This document shows, in pieces, positions 12,673 through 21,920 of a stretch of DNA of 64,000 nucleotides; the first letter of the stretch is position 1; every line of letters begins with the position of its first letter. The notes under the pieces are model-generated. The model saw only the letters and a program-made list of their open reading frames with translations. It was not told the DNA's origin and made no database searches. Origin of the DNA: Selaginella moellendorffii (lineage: Eukaryota; Streptophyta; Lycopodiopsida; Selaginellales; Selaginellaceae); contig NW_003314275.1 of assembly GCF_000143415.4 (NCBI RefSeq), positions 627,980 to 691,979 on the forward strand. Reading direction: 5' to 3'. The position numbers were made by a program, and so were the translations under genes.

Positions 12673-14130
12673 TCAGTGACCAGTGATCTCCTCTGCCGAG
12701 GATCGGTGATGGTGTTTGTCTCTACCCATTAACCATTGCAGCGTTCTCCTCGCAATCGACACGGTGGTCATTGATGATGTCGCAGAGCCCGTACTCTTCA
12801 TCTCCGCGTTCGTACTACACACCGACGCCTGGTCCCAACTGCATACCGCCGCGGTACCACCGGTGCCGCCGGCGGTACTGCCCTGCTGCTCGTGCGAGCT
12901 TCCCCTGTTCTTCCACCACCACACCGCCGGCTGCTGCGGCTCCTCGTGCTGCTGCTGCCCTTGATCCACATTCAGCCGGAACGAGAAGGATTTCACCTTG
13001 TCCGAATCGAAGCTCTTCTCGCCCACGCTGCTGGGCGCCTTGGAGTTCCTCCTCCACGGTGCCCAGCTCAGGAACGATGACGCCCGCGACGTACCGCCGG
13101 CGGCTAGCATTGGTCGCGGATCAATGTCGATGGTGACCCACGGACTGCCGCCCTCGCGCTCAGGTATACACTCGGACAGTGCCGCGCGGTGCCCGGGCGT
13201 ACCGCGCGGCGGCGGCCACTTTCTGTGCATGGGCGTTGGCGCGATCACCACCAGTGCTACTTGCTGCTGCTCTCCTCCTCCCGCACCGCCAGTGGATGGA
13301 TCCAGGACGTATTCGTAGGATCCCATGGAGTAGGATCGCCGGCTCAAGGCCGCGGTCTCGGAGGGCGCTGTCGATTCTTCTCCCGAGTTTGCTGCCGCTG
13401 GGCAGAAGCGCCCGAGCTTGACTGGCAGCACTCGCAGCGATTCCTGGCGGCCGCCCGCGAGATCTAGCGATCCTCCCACGCCTCCCTCCTCGGCGATGGA
13501 GGACTCGGCCCCAAAGCTGGCGGCGCTGACGCTGCTACTGGCGCCGAAGGACTCGACCCTCATACCGCCCGGCACCGCCGCGGTACAGCCCGAGCTGGAG
13601 GCGTCGGGCACGAGGCTGCAGCGGCACAGCGGGCAAGTGGAGTGGGACAGCAGCCAAGTGTCGATGCATTCGATGTGGAAGGCGTGGCTGCACTTAGGGA
13701 GGAGGCGCAAACGATCGTCGCCGGAGAACTCGTTGAGGCATACCGCGCAGTCCGCCCCCTCCTTGAGGCCGCGTACCGCGCGGTACAGGAAGACGGGCAG
13801 CGCGTCGATGAATGCCTGCTCTACGCCCGAGTCGTGGAGGTGGAAGAGGTGCTGGAGCTGGCCCTGGAGCGAGTTGAGCGACCCACTGCTGTTGTTGCGC
13901 CGCGAGAGGCCATTGTTGGTGGATGCCGATGGGCGAGCGAAGCAGCGCGCGAGAAGATGGAGGAATCCCGAGAGGAAGAACACCACCGTGATGAGAACGA
14001 TGATGACGACGACACTGGGGCTGAGCTGCGGCGTGCCGCTGGCGGCGCCGGCGGTACCGCCCGCGGCACCCGCGCCGGAAGGGCTGCTCGTCTCTGGATC
14101 GAGGTCCCGGATGCTGAAGGAGAGCGGCAT
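12673..14130 (-). CDS. ATL-type RING-H2 E3 ubiquitin ligase
   Basis: Single exon, 485 residues. An N-terminal membrane span (VVVIIVLITVVFFLSGFLHL, about residues 38-62) is followed by the GLD-like segment GVEQAFIDALPVF and a RING-H2 finger at about 126-170: CAVCLNEF, then CSHAFHIECIDTW and CPLCR, giving C-x2-C, C-x1-H-x2-H-x2-C and C-x2-C ligands with Trp at the E2-contact position. This order is that of the ATL family, membrane-bound ligases that act with E2 enzymes in stress and defence responses. The C-terminal 300 residues are low-complexity (Ser, Gly, Gln, His) and longer than usual. The gene is GC-rich, which creates long open frames on the opposite strand that are not genes. The substrate cannot be predicted. 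Confidence 0.93.
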   Translation of the reverse strand: MPLSFSIRDLDPETSSPSGAGAAGGTAGAASGTPQLSPSVVVIIVLITVVFFLSGFLHLLARCFARPSASTNNGLSRRNNSSGSLNSLQGQLQHLFHLHDSGVEQAFIDALPVFLYRAVRGLKEGADCAVCLNEFSGDDRLRLLPKCSHAFHIECIDTWLLSHSTCPLCRCSLVPDASSSGCTAAVPGGMRVESFGASSSVSAASFGAESSIAEEGGVGGSLDLAGGRQESLRVLPVKLGRFCPAAANSGEESTAPSETAALSRRSYSMGSYEYVLDPSTGGAGGGEQQQVALVVIAPTPMHRKWPPPRGTPGHRAALSECIPEREGGSPWVTIDIDPRPMLAAGGTSRASSFLSWAPWRRNSKAPSSVGEKSFDSDKVKSFSFRLNVDQGQQQHEEPQQPAVWWWKNRGSSHEQQGSTAGGTGGTAAVCSWDQASVCSTNAEMKSTGSATSSMTTVSIARRTLQWLMGRDKHHHRSSAEEITGH

Positions 14131-14680
14131 GACTGGCGACGCATGAATCGACCCAGATGGGCGAATCGAGAGAGGAGACTACCCAACAGCGCGATTCCTG
14201 TGAAGATCACAGCTTCTCACCGGCATTTCGATCTTCTGGAGCGAATTCCCCCCTTTTCCATCCTACCCAGTGGGGAGAAACCAATCAAGCTAGCGTAGAT
14301 CTATCCCAGCCTACCAATGTCGATCGGATCGATCTAGCACGCGCTCCTCCTGGGAATTCTGGTTGCGGCATTGCGATCCATCCAATCCAGTGATGCATTC
14401 AACCCAGCTGCTGGCTGGAATCTCTGGCCACAGTAGGTGGGTTTGTTGTAGAACATTCATTGCCCTCCCCTGCAAATCTGGAAACAAACAAAAAGAAATT
14501 TCTTCCTGTGAGAGGGCAAAAATCTCTCCTTCACTCCTCCATCGCCCTCTCTCAATCTCGCTCGCTCGCTCGCTCGAATTGACCAGTAGGAGAAAGAACG
14601 AGACGAGAGAGAGAGAAAGCTTTAATTCGAGATTTTAGGGCAGGGCTCCCACGTCGTCATGGAGTTCGACGTGGCGCGCG
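14131..14680. promoter_or_regulatory. 5' flank of the RING-H2 gene with GA and CTCG microsatellites
   Basis: No gene is seen. A (CTCG)n run (about 14560-14577) and a GAGAGAGA run (about 14606-14616) lie about 430-480 bp upstream of the ATG. GA-rich tracts are frequent in plant promoters and 5' UTRs. The triplicated repeat block starts directly after this region. Confidence 0.4.
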
Positions 14681-16773
14681 GTGGTGCCACGTGGCGGGTT
14701 TGGCGGGCAGTCGTGTCACTGCAATTCAAAAAAACAGGAGGGTGCTTTCAGTTCAGACATGAAGAGCATTCAATGCAAACGATGCCTTTCCCAAAAAATC
14801 ATAAAATAAAGATTTAAAAGAAACGTTTTGTTTCATCGTTGGTGAGTACCTAAGTTGTCAAATCCTTGCTTAGAATCTGGGAATTTATTTTGATGACATG
14901 AGCAAAAATTCGGAGCTCAATCTTCCCAAGACTTTTCCGAATGCCAGAGTGAGGTGATCATTGGATACCCAAAGCAAGTTTACTAGTACTACGGTAGAAA
15001 TTAAGAACCGAGGTTTTTTCTGTTTATTCCCACAAGTTCCTCGTTTCTTGCCCTTTGTTTGCAACACTCCATACAAGGAGTGATTTTTGGAGGGAAGTTT
15101 GCAACTTCAAGCCACTTGATTGATTTAACCAGACAAGAACTATCTCTTTGCTTAGAATATGGTCATCTTTGCCTTAACGAATATTCCTAAAATATCCAGC
15201 TATATTTTAGGAACAAAATTTTATACTTTAATTCTTTTATAATCCTGTTTTATACTAATTTACTAGAATTATATACCTCAATTTGATTTCATGCTTCTAC
15301 ACCATACCACGATTTATAGCCCCAAAAGTATATATGGTTTCCATAGAGATTTTAGAAAAACTAAAGGTGAAAAGGATATATCACAAATATCCAAGTCTAT
15401 ACCTCAATCTAATTATTGATTTTCTTAGTTAGTTAGATAACCACCTAATAAACACCAAAAGCCATTCCGGTTATTATGTGGTTATTCCATTTTTCCCTGA
15501 AAATGGCAGGTAGGCAGCAGATTTCTCCATTATACATGGTAGGTTTTAATTTGTATACCTAAGAAAGTTTTAAGATAACTGAGCAAAATGCCTAATTAAG
15601 TAAATAAGGAGAGCCCTAGTTTTAGTGAGAATATTACTATCAAATCAAAGTAAAATACTTCTCTATAGTTATTTGTATTGAATAAATTCTCTCAAATATT
15701 CCCAGAAAACTCTATGCCTATGATAATATAAAATTTATTCTAATTATATAATATAAAATATACAACTTATTTATAATGCTAAATTTATAGCTTGTATTAA
15801 TTAAAATCTTGTTTTTTTTTTCATTTGTGCAACTTCTTTTGTTCATATTATTAAGGACAGAATGTAAATATTCTTGATAGTTCTTAGGGTAATCATTCAA
15901 AAGTGACATGATAGTTTTAAGAAGAATCATTTATATTAATTATGTAATTACTTTAGTATTTAAAGATAATTAGGTTACTTTATAATGTATTATCTATTCT
16001 CATTTTATTTCTTACTTATGGCTGGGAAAAATGTTCTATATATGTTGACTTTACTTTTTCTTTTTATATTAACTTTTATTTTTATAGCTAAAAGTGCACC
16101 ACTAAAAACATGTGGTGAACATTGTGAAACAGATGATGAATGCAAGGATCAAATTGCATGTGTTGATAAAATTTGCCAAGATGATCCAGATATGAATACT
16201 AATCTTTGTCCAAATATAGGTAAGAAAATTTCACCACCTCCATTTGATACTTTATCTCCTCCTGATGAGGATTTAACTCCTCCCAATTTTAAATAAATGT
16301 AATGCTAAGAACCTTACCAAATAAAATAAAATAAAATAAAAATTATGTTATTCAAGTTAGTGTATTGATTAATGCATGTTGCTTTAGACGATTTATATCA
16401 GATAACTTTTAAAAAATTCAAGGAATTTAAAATTGATTATTTTGTGAAATTTTCTTTAAAAATGTGTTAAATTATAATTTATTCCTAATAATAGTAATTT
16501 GTTAGCTAATTTAAGGTTTAGGTATATCTTGAATATATTCAAAAACACTTCAATCTAACAATTGTGATTTTTCCACTATAAAACCTTCTCTAATTCATTG
16601 ATAATCACTTAGTTAATAATATTACAATTATTTTTTAAATTTCCTCTCAATTCTCAATTTAGGACCAACCACCCTTCTGATCTTATAAATTTAGCAAACT
16701 CTAAAAGTTTATTACGTTAGTTTCATATATTAGTTCTTTGTTAGCTATAGTTTTATTAATTTTAATACAAGTT
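14681..16773 (+). repeat. Triplicated gene block, copy 1
   Basis: From GTGGTGCCACGTGG to about TTTTAATACAAGTTT this sequence recurs at 21921-23948 and, in shorter form, at 29212-30784. Differences are scattered substitutions and small indels. It contains the six-cysteine peptide gene in its 3' third; the 5' two thirds are AT-rich and without a credible gene. Confidence 0.9.
16018..16296 (+). CDS. Small secreted six-cysteine (knottin-like) peptide, copy 1
   Basis: 92 residues from the ATG at 16018. An upstream in-frame ATG at 15985 is not preserved in the other two copies, so 16018 is chosen. Residues 5-24 are a strongly hydrophobic signal segment with a likely cleavage near AKSA (24-27). The mature part has six cysteines at 32, 36, 42, 48, 53 and 64, spacing 3-5-5-4-10, followed by a Pro/Asp-rich tail (SPPPFDTLSPPDEDLTPP). 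The first four spacings match plant knottin protease inhibitors of the potato carboxypeptidase-inhibitor type, but the last two are longer. No family is assigned. A consensus splice donor (AGGTAAG) lies just after Ile67, so the tail could instead be the start of an intron. Codon use is extremely AT-rich, like the surrounding island. Confidence 0.7.
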   Translation: MAGKNVLYMLTLLFLFILTFIFIAKSAPLKTCGEHCETDDECKDQIACVDKICQDDPDMNTNLCPNIGKKISPPPFDTLSPPDEDLTPPNFK

Positions 16774-16839
16774 TTTATAATAAGAAATTTTGTTATGGGA
16801 ATAACAATATTAATTAGGGTTAGACCCCTTATCATATAC

Positions 16840-17138
16840 ATGACACAAATCCCTAAGCCCTAAAGTGGAGCAGAAAAAGCACCATATTTTAGTAGTCAAA
16901 GCAAAAGTCTAATAAATGTAATATGTTTAGACCAAAGGCTTTAACTTAAAAAGTTGAGAATAGAAGTGAAATCCCAAAAAAAGTGCTCAAAGAATGAGTT
17001 TCTAAAAAGGGACACAAGAAGGACTACCATATGGCAAATGTCATGATGCATAGAAGTGTCAAAAACAAGGAGTCTGAGAAGGAATCTAAGATACAGTGCA
17101 AAAAAGAGTTCAAGATGGAGTCCAAGAAGGAATTTAAG
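16840..17138 (+). mobile_element. Older LTR copy, 5' part, interrupted by a solo LTR
   Basis: The text from about 16842 (CACAAATCCCTAAGCC) follows the start of the LTRs at 17139 and 24171 position by position but with many C-to-T and G-to-A changes. It is broken at 17138 by insertion of a second LTR and resumes at 19435. Confidence 0.75.
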
Positions 17139-17364
17139 TGTGAGACATAAAATCCCTAGGCCCCAAAGTGGAGCCAGAAGGGTGCCATGTGGTAGTGGCC
17201 GAAGCGAAAGCCAAACGAGTGTAACATGTTTGGGCCAAAAGCTCCGACTTGAAAGGTCGAGAGCGGGAGTGGAACTCCTAACGAAGTGCTCGAGGAATGA
17301 GCACAAAGCGAGCAATAAGCGAGGCTCCAAAAAGGGACCCAAAAGGATCAACATATGACACGTG

Positions 17365-17840
17365 GAAGTGTCCGAGAAGGACCCCGAGATGGAGTCCGAG
17401 GTGGAGTCCGAGATGGAGTCGGATGTGGACCTAAGATGGATCCAAAATTGAGTCCAAGACGGACCCGAGATGGAGTCCGAGATGGACCCGAGATGGACCC
17501 GAGATGGACCCGAGATGGACCCGAGATGGAGTCCGAGATGGACCCGAGATGGAGTCCGAGATGGACCCGAGATGGAGTCCAAGATGGACCCGAGATGGAG
17601 TACGAGATGGACCCGAGATGGACCCGAGATGGAGTCCGAGATGGACCCGAGATGGAGTCCGAGATGGAGTCCAAGATGGACCCGAGATGGAGTCCGAAGT
17701 CAAGACCGAGACTGGGGCCGAGACCGGGACCGAGGCCGGGACCGAGGCCGAGACCGAGATCGGGACCGAGACCGAGGCCGAGACCGAGTCCGAGTCCGAG
17801 TCCGAGTCCGAGTCCGAGTCTGAGTCCGAGTCCGAGCCTG
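17365..17840. repeat. Purine-rich tandem array inside the LTR
   Basis: Units of 11-12 bp alternating GAGATGGACCC and GAGATGGAGTCC run to about 17700, then change to 6-bp units GACCGA/GGCCGA and GTCCGA to about 17840. The strand is nearly free of pyrimidine runs. The same array, heavily mutated, lies at about 24420-24920 and in the older LTR remnant after 19440. Confidence 0.92.
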
Positions 17841-18310
17841 AGAGGGTGAAAGCCCAAAGCGTTCGTCTCCCAGACCCTGGGGGGTTTGGTGAGCTCCAAA
17901 AGTATAGTAAGGGGAGGACTGCAATGGAGCCAGTTTGGCCAGAAAAGGCCAGTTTGGCCCAGGAAGGCCGGACCCAGTGTTGGGTGATGAGCTGCCCACT
18001 GGGAAGTCCAAGACTAGAGTGAACACGGACCAACAAGTGGGGTAGCTTGGTGAAGTGTTCAAGAGCCGGGTCTAGTTCCCTCGGGAGATCGACTGGCCGA
18101 TGCTCCTAGTCCAAGTGTGGGTGGCACTACCTACTTGGATACCTGGCGTGGCTCAACGGAACCTCACTCTAAGCCCATGGCTAGAGCACCCAAAGGCAGA
18201 AGGCGAGGAGAGTACCTATGAGGCCCGCGCAGGGCCACGGTGTTCCGAAATGTTGTCCCCAAAGGCCCAGACTGTGGAAAGGAGGAGGAGTAGTCCTCTA
18301 GTGTAGTGAC

Positions 18311-18315
18311 CAAGG
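18311..18315. other. Target-site duplication CAAGG (left) of the TRIM
   Basis: CAAGG directly precedes the TG of LTR 1; the same five bases follow LTR 2 at 18909-18913. The homologous positions at 25384-25388 and 30846-30850 carry a single CAAGG. Confidence 0.92.
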
Positions 18316-18509
18316 TGTAAGCAACCAAAGAGAACGACTTGAGAGATGATCCATAGGGTTCAAACATAGAGGGAAAGGGCCTATGAACAAGAGTGCACCC
18401 CCTTTTCCAATCGGTTAAGGGTCTTGGGATAATTAGAGTTAAGCGTCTTTGGGTTTGAATAGTACTGGGCTGGGTGACCTCTCGAGAAGTCTAAACTCAG
18501 GAGCTTACA
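18316..18509 (+). repeat. TRIM LTR 1 (194 bp)
   Basis: Starts TGTAAGCAACC and ends GGAGCTTACA; same length as LTR 2. Its 5S-like segment at about 18438-18491 (GTTAAGCGTCTTTGGG ... CTGGGTGACCT) is more mutated than that of LTR 2. Confidence 0.92.
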
Positions 18510-18511
18510 TT

Positions 18512-18523
18512 TGGTATCAGAGC
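18512..18523 (+). other. Primer-binding site for initiator tRNA-Met
   Basis: TGGTATCAGAGC is the complement of the 3' end of plant initiator methionine tRNA and lies two bases after LTR 1, the standard position. Confidence 0.92.
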
Positions 18524-18635
18524 GGTCTCGGGTCCAACTCTGTTGGTTGGCTAAGGGAATCACACCACATGTTAATTGACATCTGGCTGGTCCAGTTTGC
18601 TCCCGCTGGGCTCGACCCGAGGGGTAGGGTGTCAA

Positions 18636-18693
18636 GAGAGCGAGGCTCTCGGGAGAGCTGCGGCTCTCAGCTTCTGTTCACGAGGGCGTGAAC
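18636..18693 (+). other. Three consecutive short hairpins in the TRIM internal region
   Basis: GAGAGC-GAG-GCTCTC (18636-18650), GAGAGC-TGCG-GCTCTC (18653-18668) and GTTCACG-AGGG-CGTGAAC (18676-18693) each pair perfectly. In a non-coding retroelement RNA such stems may serve dimerisation or packaging; this is inference. Confidence 0.6.
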
Positions 18694-18714
18694 TTGCAGG
18701 GAAGCGTGGTGGAT

Positions 18715-18908
18715 TGTAAGCAACCAAAGGGAACGACTCGAGAGACGATCCATGGGGTTCAAATATAGAGGGAAAGGGCCCATGAATAAGAGTGCATCCC
18801 CTTTTCCAAACGGTTAAGGGTCTTGGGATATTTGGGGTTAAGCGTCCTTGGGTTTGAATAGTACTGGGTTGGGTGACCTCCTGGGAAGTCCAAACTCAGG
18901 AGCTTACA
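18715..18908 (+). repeat. TRIM LTR 2 (194 bp)
   Basis: Same ends and length as LTR 1, followed directly by the CAAGG duplication at 18909-18913. Confidence 0.92.
18838..18892 (+). promoter_or_regulatory. 5S-rRNA-like Pol III internal promoter in LTR 2
   Basis: GTTAAGCGTCCTTGGG corresponds to the A-box region of plant 5S genes, AATAGTACTGGGT to the intermediate element and TGGGTGACCTCCTGGGAAG to the C-box. The spacing between them is that of 5S genes. The homologous segment in LTR 1 lies at about 18438-18491. No clear T-run terminator follows. Confidence 0.85.
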
Positions 18909-19434
18909 CAAGGATACAGTCGAGTGGTGAGGAAGTCCCAGAGGGCCGTGGGACTTAGTGGTCGGGCCTGTGGGCCTCGATTCAGTGGCAGTGTTGGCGA
19001 ACACGGCCATGGGCAGAAAGGGACTTGGTGAAGGCCGGAAAAGGGATATTGGGAAGGTTATTCCCCATGTCTGTGGGCATCCTAAGGATGCTAAGGAGTG
19101 GATCTGGAATGATCACTCATGGACGGATGATCTAGTCCTTGAGAGATGGGACTGTGATGCAGATGGTGTTAGCCCACTAGTGTGACTAAGGTAAAGGGGC
19201 ATGGCCTTAGCGTAATGGGCTGATATGTTGGTGGTGCCTTGGGGTGTCGGTCATGGGATCGGACACGTGGAGCACTTGGATCAAGTGCATAGGTTGAGTG
19301 GCGGGGATGCCATTCTCAGGGCTAGCAAGCCCAAGTCCGAAATAGGACTTATGGAGGTTGTGAGTGAGACTTCTCCAAGTGGTCGGAGGTGTGGTTAAAT
19401 GACTAAAGTAGAATGGAAAATTTAGTCGCTTACA

Positions 19435-19620
19435 TTAAGATGGAGTTTGAGAAAGAGTTTGAGATGGAGTTTGATATAAACCCCAGATGGAGTCTGATAT
19501 AGACTTAGAGTCCGAGACCAAGTTTGAGTTCGAGTTGAGTCTGAGTCCAAAGGGTGAAAGCCTAAAGTGATTGTCTCCCAAACCCTGGTGTGGCGAATTT
19601 GACTTCGAGTATCAAAAGTT
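19435..19620 (+). mobile_element. Older LTR copy, continuation after the solo LTR
   Basis: Purine-rich GAGATGGAGTTTGA units and then GGTGAAAGCCTAAAGTGATTG match the LTR interior (compare 17842 onwards), with similarity lost near 19615. Together with 16840-17138 it is the target copy into which the solo LTR inserted. Confidence 0.7.
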
Positions 19621-20398
19621 ACCTGTTGGCCAGTCCTTATGGACACTCTTTCCTTACTGCCATGACAGCAGGAGGTAAGTATTGCTAGACCCTTTATCAG
19701 TCCCTCTTGTGCTAGTGGAGTTAAGTGGGCATTTCGAGTGTACTTAAACCGGACGAGCATAAGGACAGAATTCCTACGTGCTATTAGCTAAACACACTTA
19801 GCCCGATAAGGAGTTCCTGTCTCATTGTGTCTTGCACTGGCTAGTGATAATAACCCTCCTATATTGAGACTAGTCCCTTAATATTGCTGGATAATAGCTT
19901 ACTATGTTTGCCAAACACCTTTGCTATTATGCCCTTTGTGTTAGTTTCATTTTGATCTTAAATTCTATTTATGAAAAGTGTCTAGATTTGCTCATTTGGC
20001 ATATCTACAGAATGTAAAGATTGTTCTGAACACAATGGTGTTCATCCCGTGTCCAAATTCACAATCTAGGGATATTTCATATTTAGTAAATTTCAAACTT
20101 ATCCCAGAGACTAACTCCTAATACTAAAGGATGCTTGGGGTGAAAGCCCAAAGCATGTTTTGCTCAAGGGGGGGGGGGGGGGGGATGTGGGATAGTAGGG
20201 ATAGTGGGTAGGTCAGGCATGCCTGACCAATCGAAGGCATAATCTAGTTCCCACTTGTGTGCTTGTCCTTGTTCTACGTCTGACTTGGGCCTAAGCCCAA
20301 GTTCCATTCCATACTAGTTGGTGGAATACCCATGTCCTTGCATTAGGCCACAGATATGCCGAAATAGCGCCAGGCTCCGTTTGGCTCCGTTTGGTTAT
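19621..20398. mobile_element. Non-coding stretch with poly-G polypurine tract and possible LTR start
   Basis: No gene is seen. A run of 17 G (20168-20184) followed by A and TGTGGGATAGT looks like a polypurine tract next to the TG of a 3' LTR. The rest up to 20398, where the duplicated block begins, would be part of that LTR. No matching second LTR was found in the window. Confidence 0.4.
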
Positions 20399-21836
20399 TA
20401 AAATTGGGGAAGTAATTCTCAAGTGTTCAAAAAGATGGCTTTGAACAAAAGTTAATGGTTGAGGACTTACATGCTTATGCATTAAACCATATTACACTGG
20501 TCGGGTGACTTGCTAAGCGAGATTAACAAGTCAGGGGAGCAAAGACTTTAGTTAAAGGTATTGACTCCAAAAGGGATGGCCCATGGGGCTAAATATGCAT
20601 GATCATAGACTTGTAAAATGAGAGGACTTGGCAGTTTGAAGAAACTAAGTTCCTAAACTATGATCTGTAGTGCGCATTAAGTATAAATTGGTGCATTGGC
20701 GTAAGGAGTCATGCCAAACATTCTTAGTGATACTACTTGTAGATGCATATACGAAGGTTGGGTTTGAGTCGTAACTCTCTAATGCTTGGGTTTGAGTCCC
20801 AACTCACTAAGGGCATGGTGATGGTTTGAAATATGAAGACACTCATTTTTCAGTGGTTATAAACTCTCAATAAGGAGATTGGTTTGAGCACACTACCAAG
20901 TGGGGGATGCCTTGAAGTCGTGATGCACAGTTAAATTGTTTAGTGTGAAAGCTTGGCATATCTAACTTGAATAACTTTGGTGCAAGTGGCATCAAGGACA
21001 TAAATGAAATAGAGACACCCAATCTCAGTTGAAATGGACCCTTAGCCAAAAAGGTTGGCTTGGGTGCATTGCCAAGTGTGGGGGATGCCCCTAGGGTCAT
21101 GGTTAACAACTTAAAAGTTTGGAAAACATAATATTGATTAGCAAATCTATTAAAGTGTTAAGATGAGATCACTAAGTGATTTTATGGTTAAACAAGGATA
21201 AAACCCTTGTGACATTAAGGAATAAGGTTCTTAGTTCAAATTATTGATTTAAACTATTGGTAATAATATAACTTGGTCAAGGTGACCAAGTGGAAAGGAC
21301 ACGTAAGAGAAATGAGATATAGCAATACAATAGTGTTGTGAGTCCAAGAAAATAGTCTCTAAAGAAAGACCTATACATGGGTCGCAAAATTGGCCCGTGG
21401 ATAGAGCCCACAACAGATAATGCTAGAAAGAATTACTAAGGGTGAACACCTTTTGAACTTAGTGAAACAAAGCTTTTACTACAAAACCAAAAAAATATCA
21501 CGAATATGGAAATAGTGATCCTAAATTGTTTAGTACAATAATCAAAGGATAGGAGTAAAAGACTAATCACCAAGAATGGGTTATGGAAATTATTAAAAGG
21601 AATCTAAATAACAAAGTTATGTCAAGAACACTCATGTGTTGGATGCTAACAAATTATGGAAAATGAAATATGTTTTTGAAAATAAATTCCCAAATGCTCC
21701 AATTTGGCAAACGTGAAAGCTCCAAAAGATGGAGTGGCAAAATAGCCAAATGATAAAGCCATGAATAACATTAGCATGAATTATGGATAAGTGGAATTTA
21801 GTGCCAAGGGTGGCACGAAATAAAAGTATTAGTGTG

Positions 21837-21920
21837 ACCAACATGTGGTGGGTGATGATATAACCACTAAGGAGTCCAAGGCTAAACTTAATACGGATGG
21901 ACAAATGGGGTAACTTGGTG
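21837..21920 (+). mobile_element. LTR fragment adjoining triplicated block copy 2
   Basis: GTGGGTGATGATATAACCAC through GGACAAATGGGGTAACTTGG matches the LTR interior at about 17985-18050 and 25065-25130. The same junction occurs at about 29128-29211 before copy 3, so it predates that duplication. Confidence 0.7.

Larger units (their letters stand above)
18316..18908 (+). mobile_element. Complete Cassandra-type TRIM retrotransposon (593 bp)
   Basis: Two direct repeats of 194 bp (18316-18509 and 18715-18908), both TGTAAGC...GCTTACA, flank an internal segment of about 205 bp without coding capacity. A primer-binding site complementary to initiator tRNA-Met (TGGTATCAGAGC) starts two bases after LTR 1. 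The element is bounded by CAAGG target duplications. Each LTR carries a segment alignable with the internal promoter of 5S rRNA genes. LTRs plus 5S sequence plus minute size define the Cassandra group of non-autonomous retroelements, which borrow replication proteins from other elements. The two LTRs differ at roughly 20 sites, mostly transitions, so the insertion is old. It sits inside the solo LTR at 17139-19434. Confidence 0.93.
17139..19434 (+). mobile_element. Solo LTR of an LTR retrotransposon, with TSD TTAAG and a nested TRIM
   Basis: It begins TGTGAGACATAAAATCC and ends GTCGCTTACA, so it has TG...CA ends, and is flanked by the 5-bp direct repeat TTAAG (17134-17138 and 19435-19439). 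Without the nested 593-bp TRIM and its duplicated target it is about 1.7 kb, equal to the related LTR at 24171-25881. No primer-binding site or polyprotein follows, so it is read as a solo LTR left by recombination. It is the least mutated of the LTR copies in the window. Open frames of 100-200 codons over its repeat array are by-products of the array. Confidence 0.85.

Noticed and set aside
13418-14298. Plus-strand open frames of 218 and 242 codons opposite the RING-H2 gene
   Set aside because: They are shadows of the GC-rich coding strand, which carries an intact RING-H2 protein.
15985-16017. Start of peptide gene copy 1 at the upstream ATG (103 residues)
   Set aside because: The two other copies lack that ATG, while all three share the ATG 33 nt downstream, directly before the hydrophobic segment.
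17365-17700. Regular short repeats resembling a CRISPR-like layout
   Set aside because: Units are contiguous without unique spacers and the genome is a plant; it is a tandem array within an LTR.
17348-18036. Several open frames of 100-200 codons on both strands with Arg/Asp/Ser repeats
   Set aside because: They follow the 6- and 12-bp tandem array in the LTR, which has no stops in several frames. No start context or conserved peptide supports a protein.
18438-18892. Genuine 5S rRNA gene
   Set aside because: Only the internal-promoter half is alignable, it occurs twice inside LTRs, and it diverges from 5S; it is part of the TRIM.
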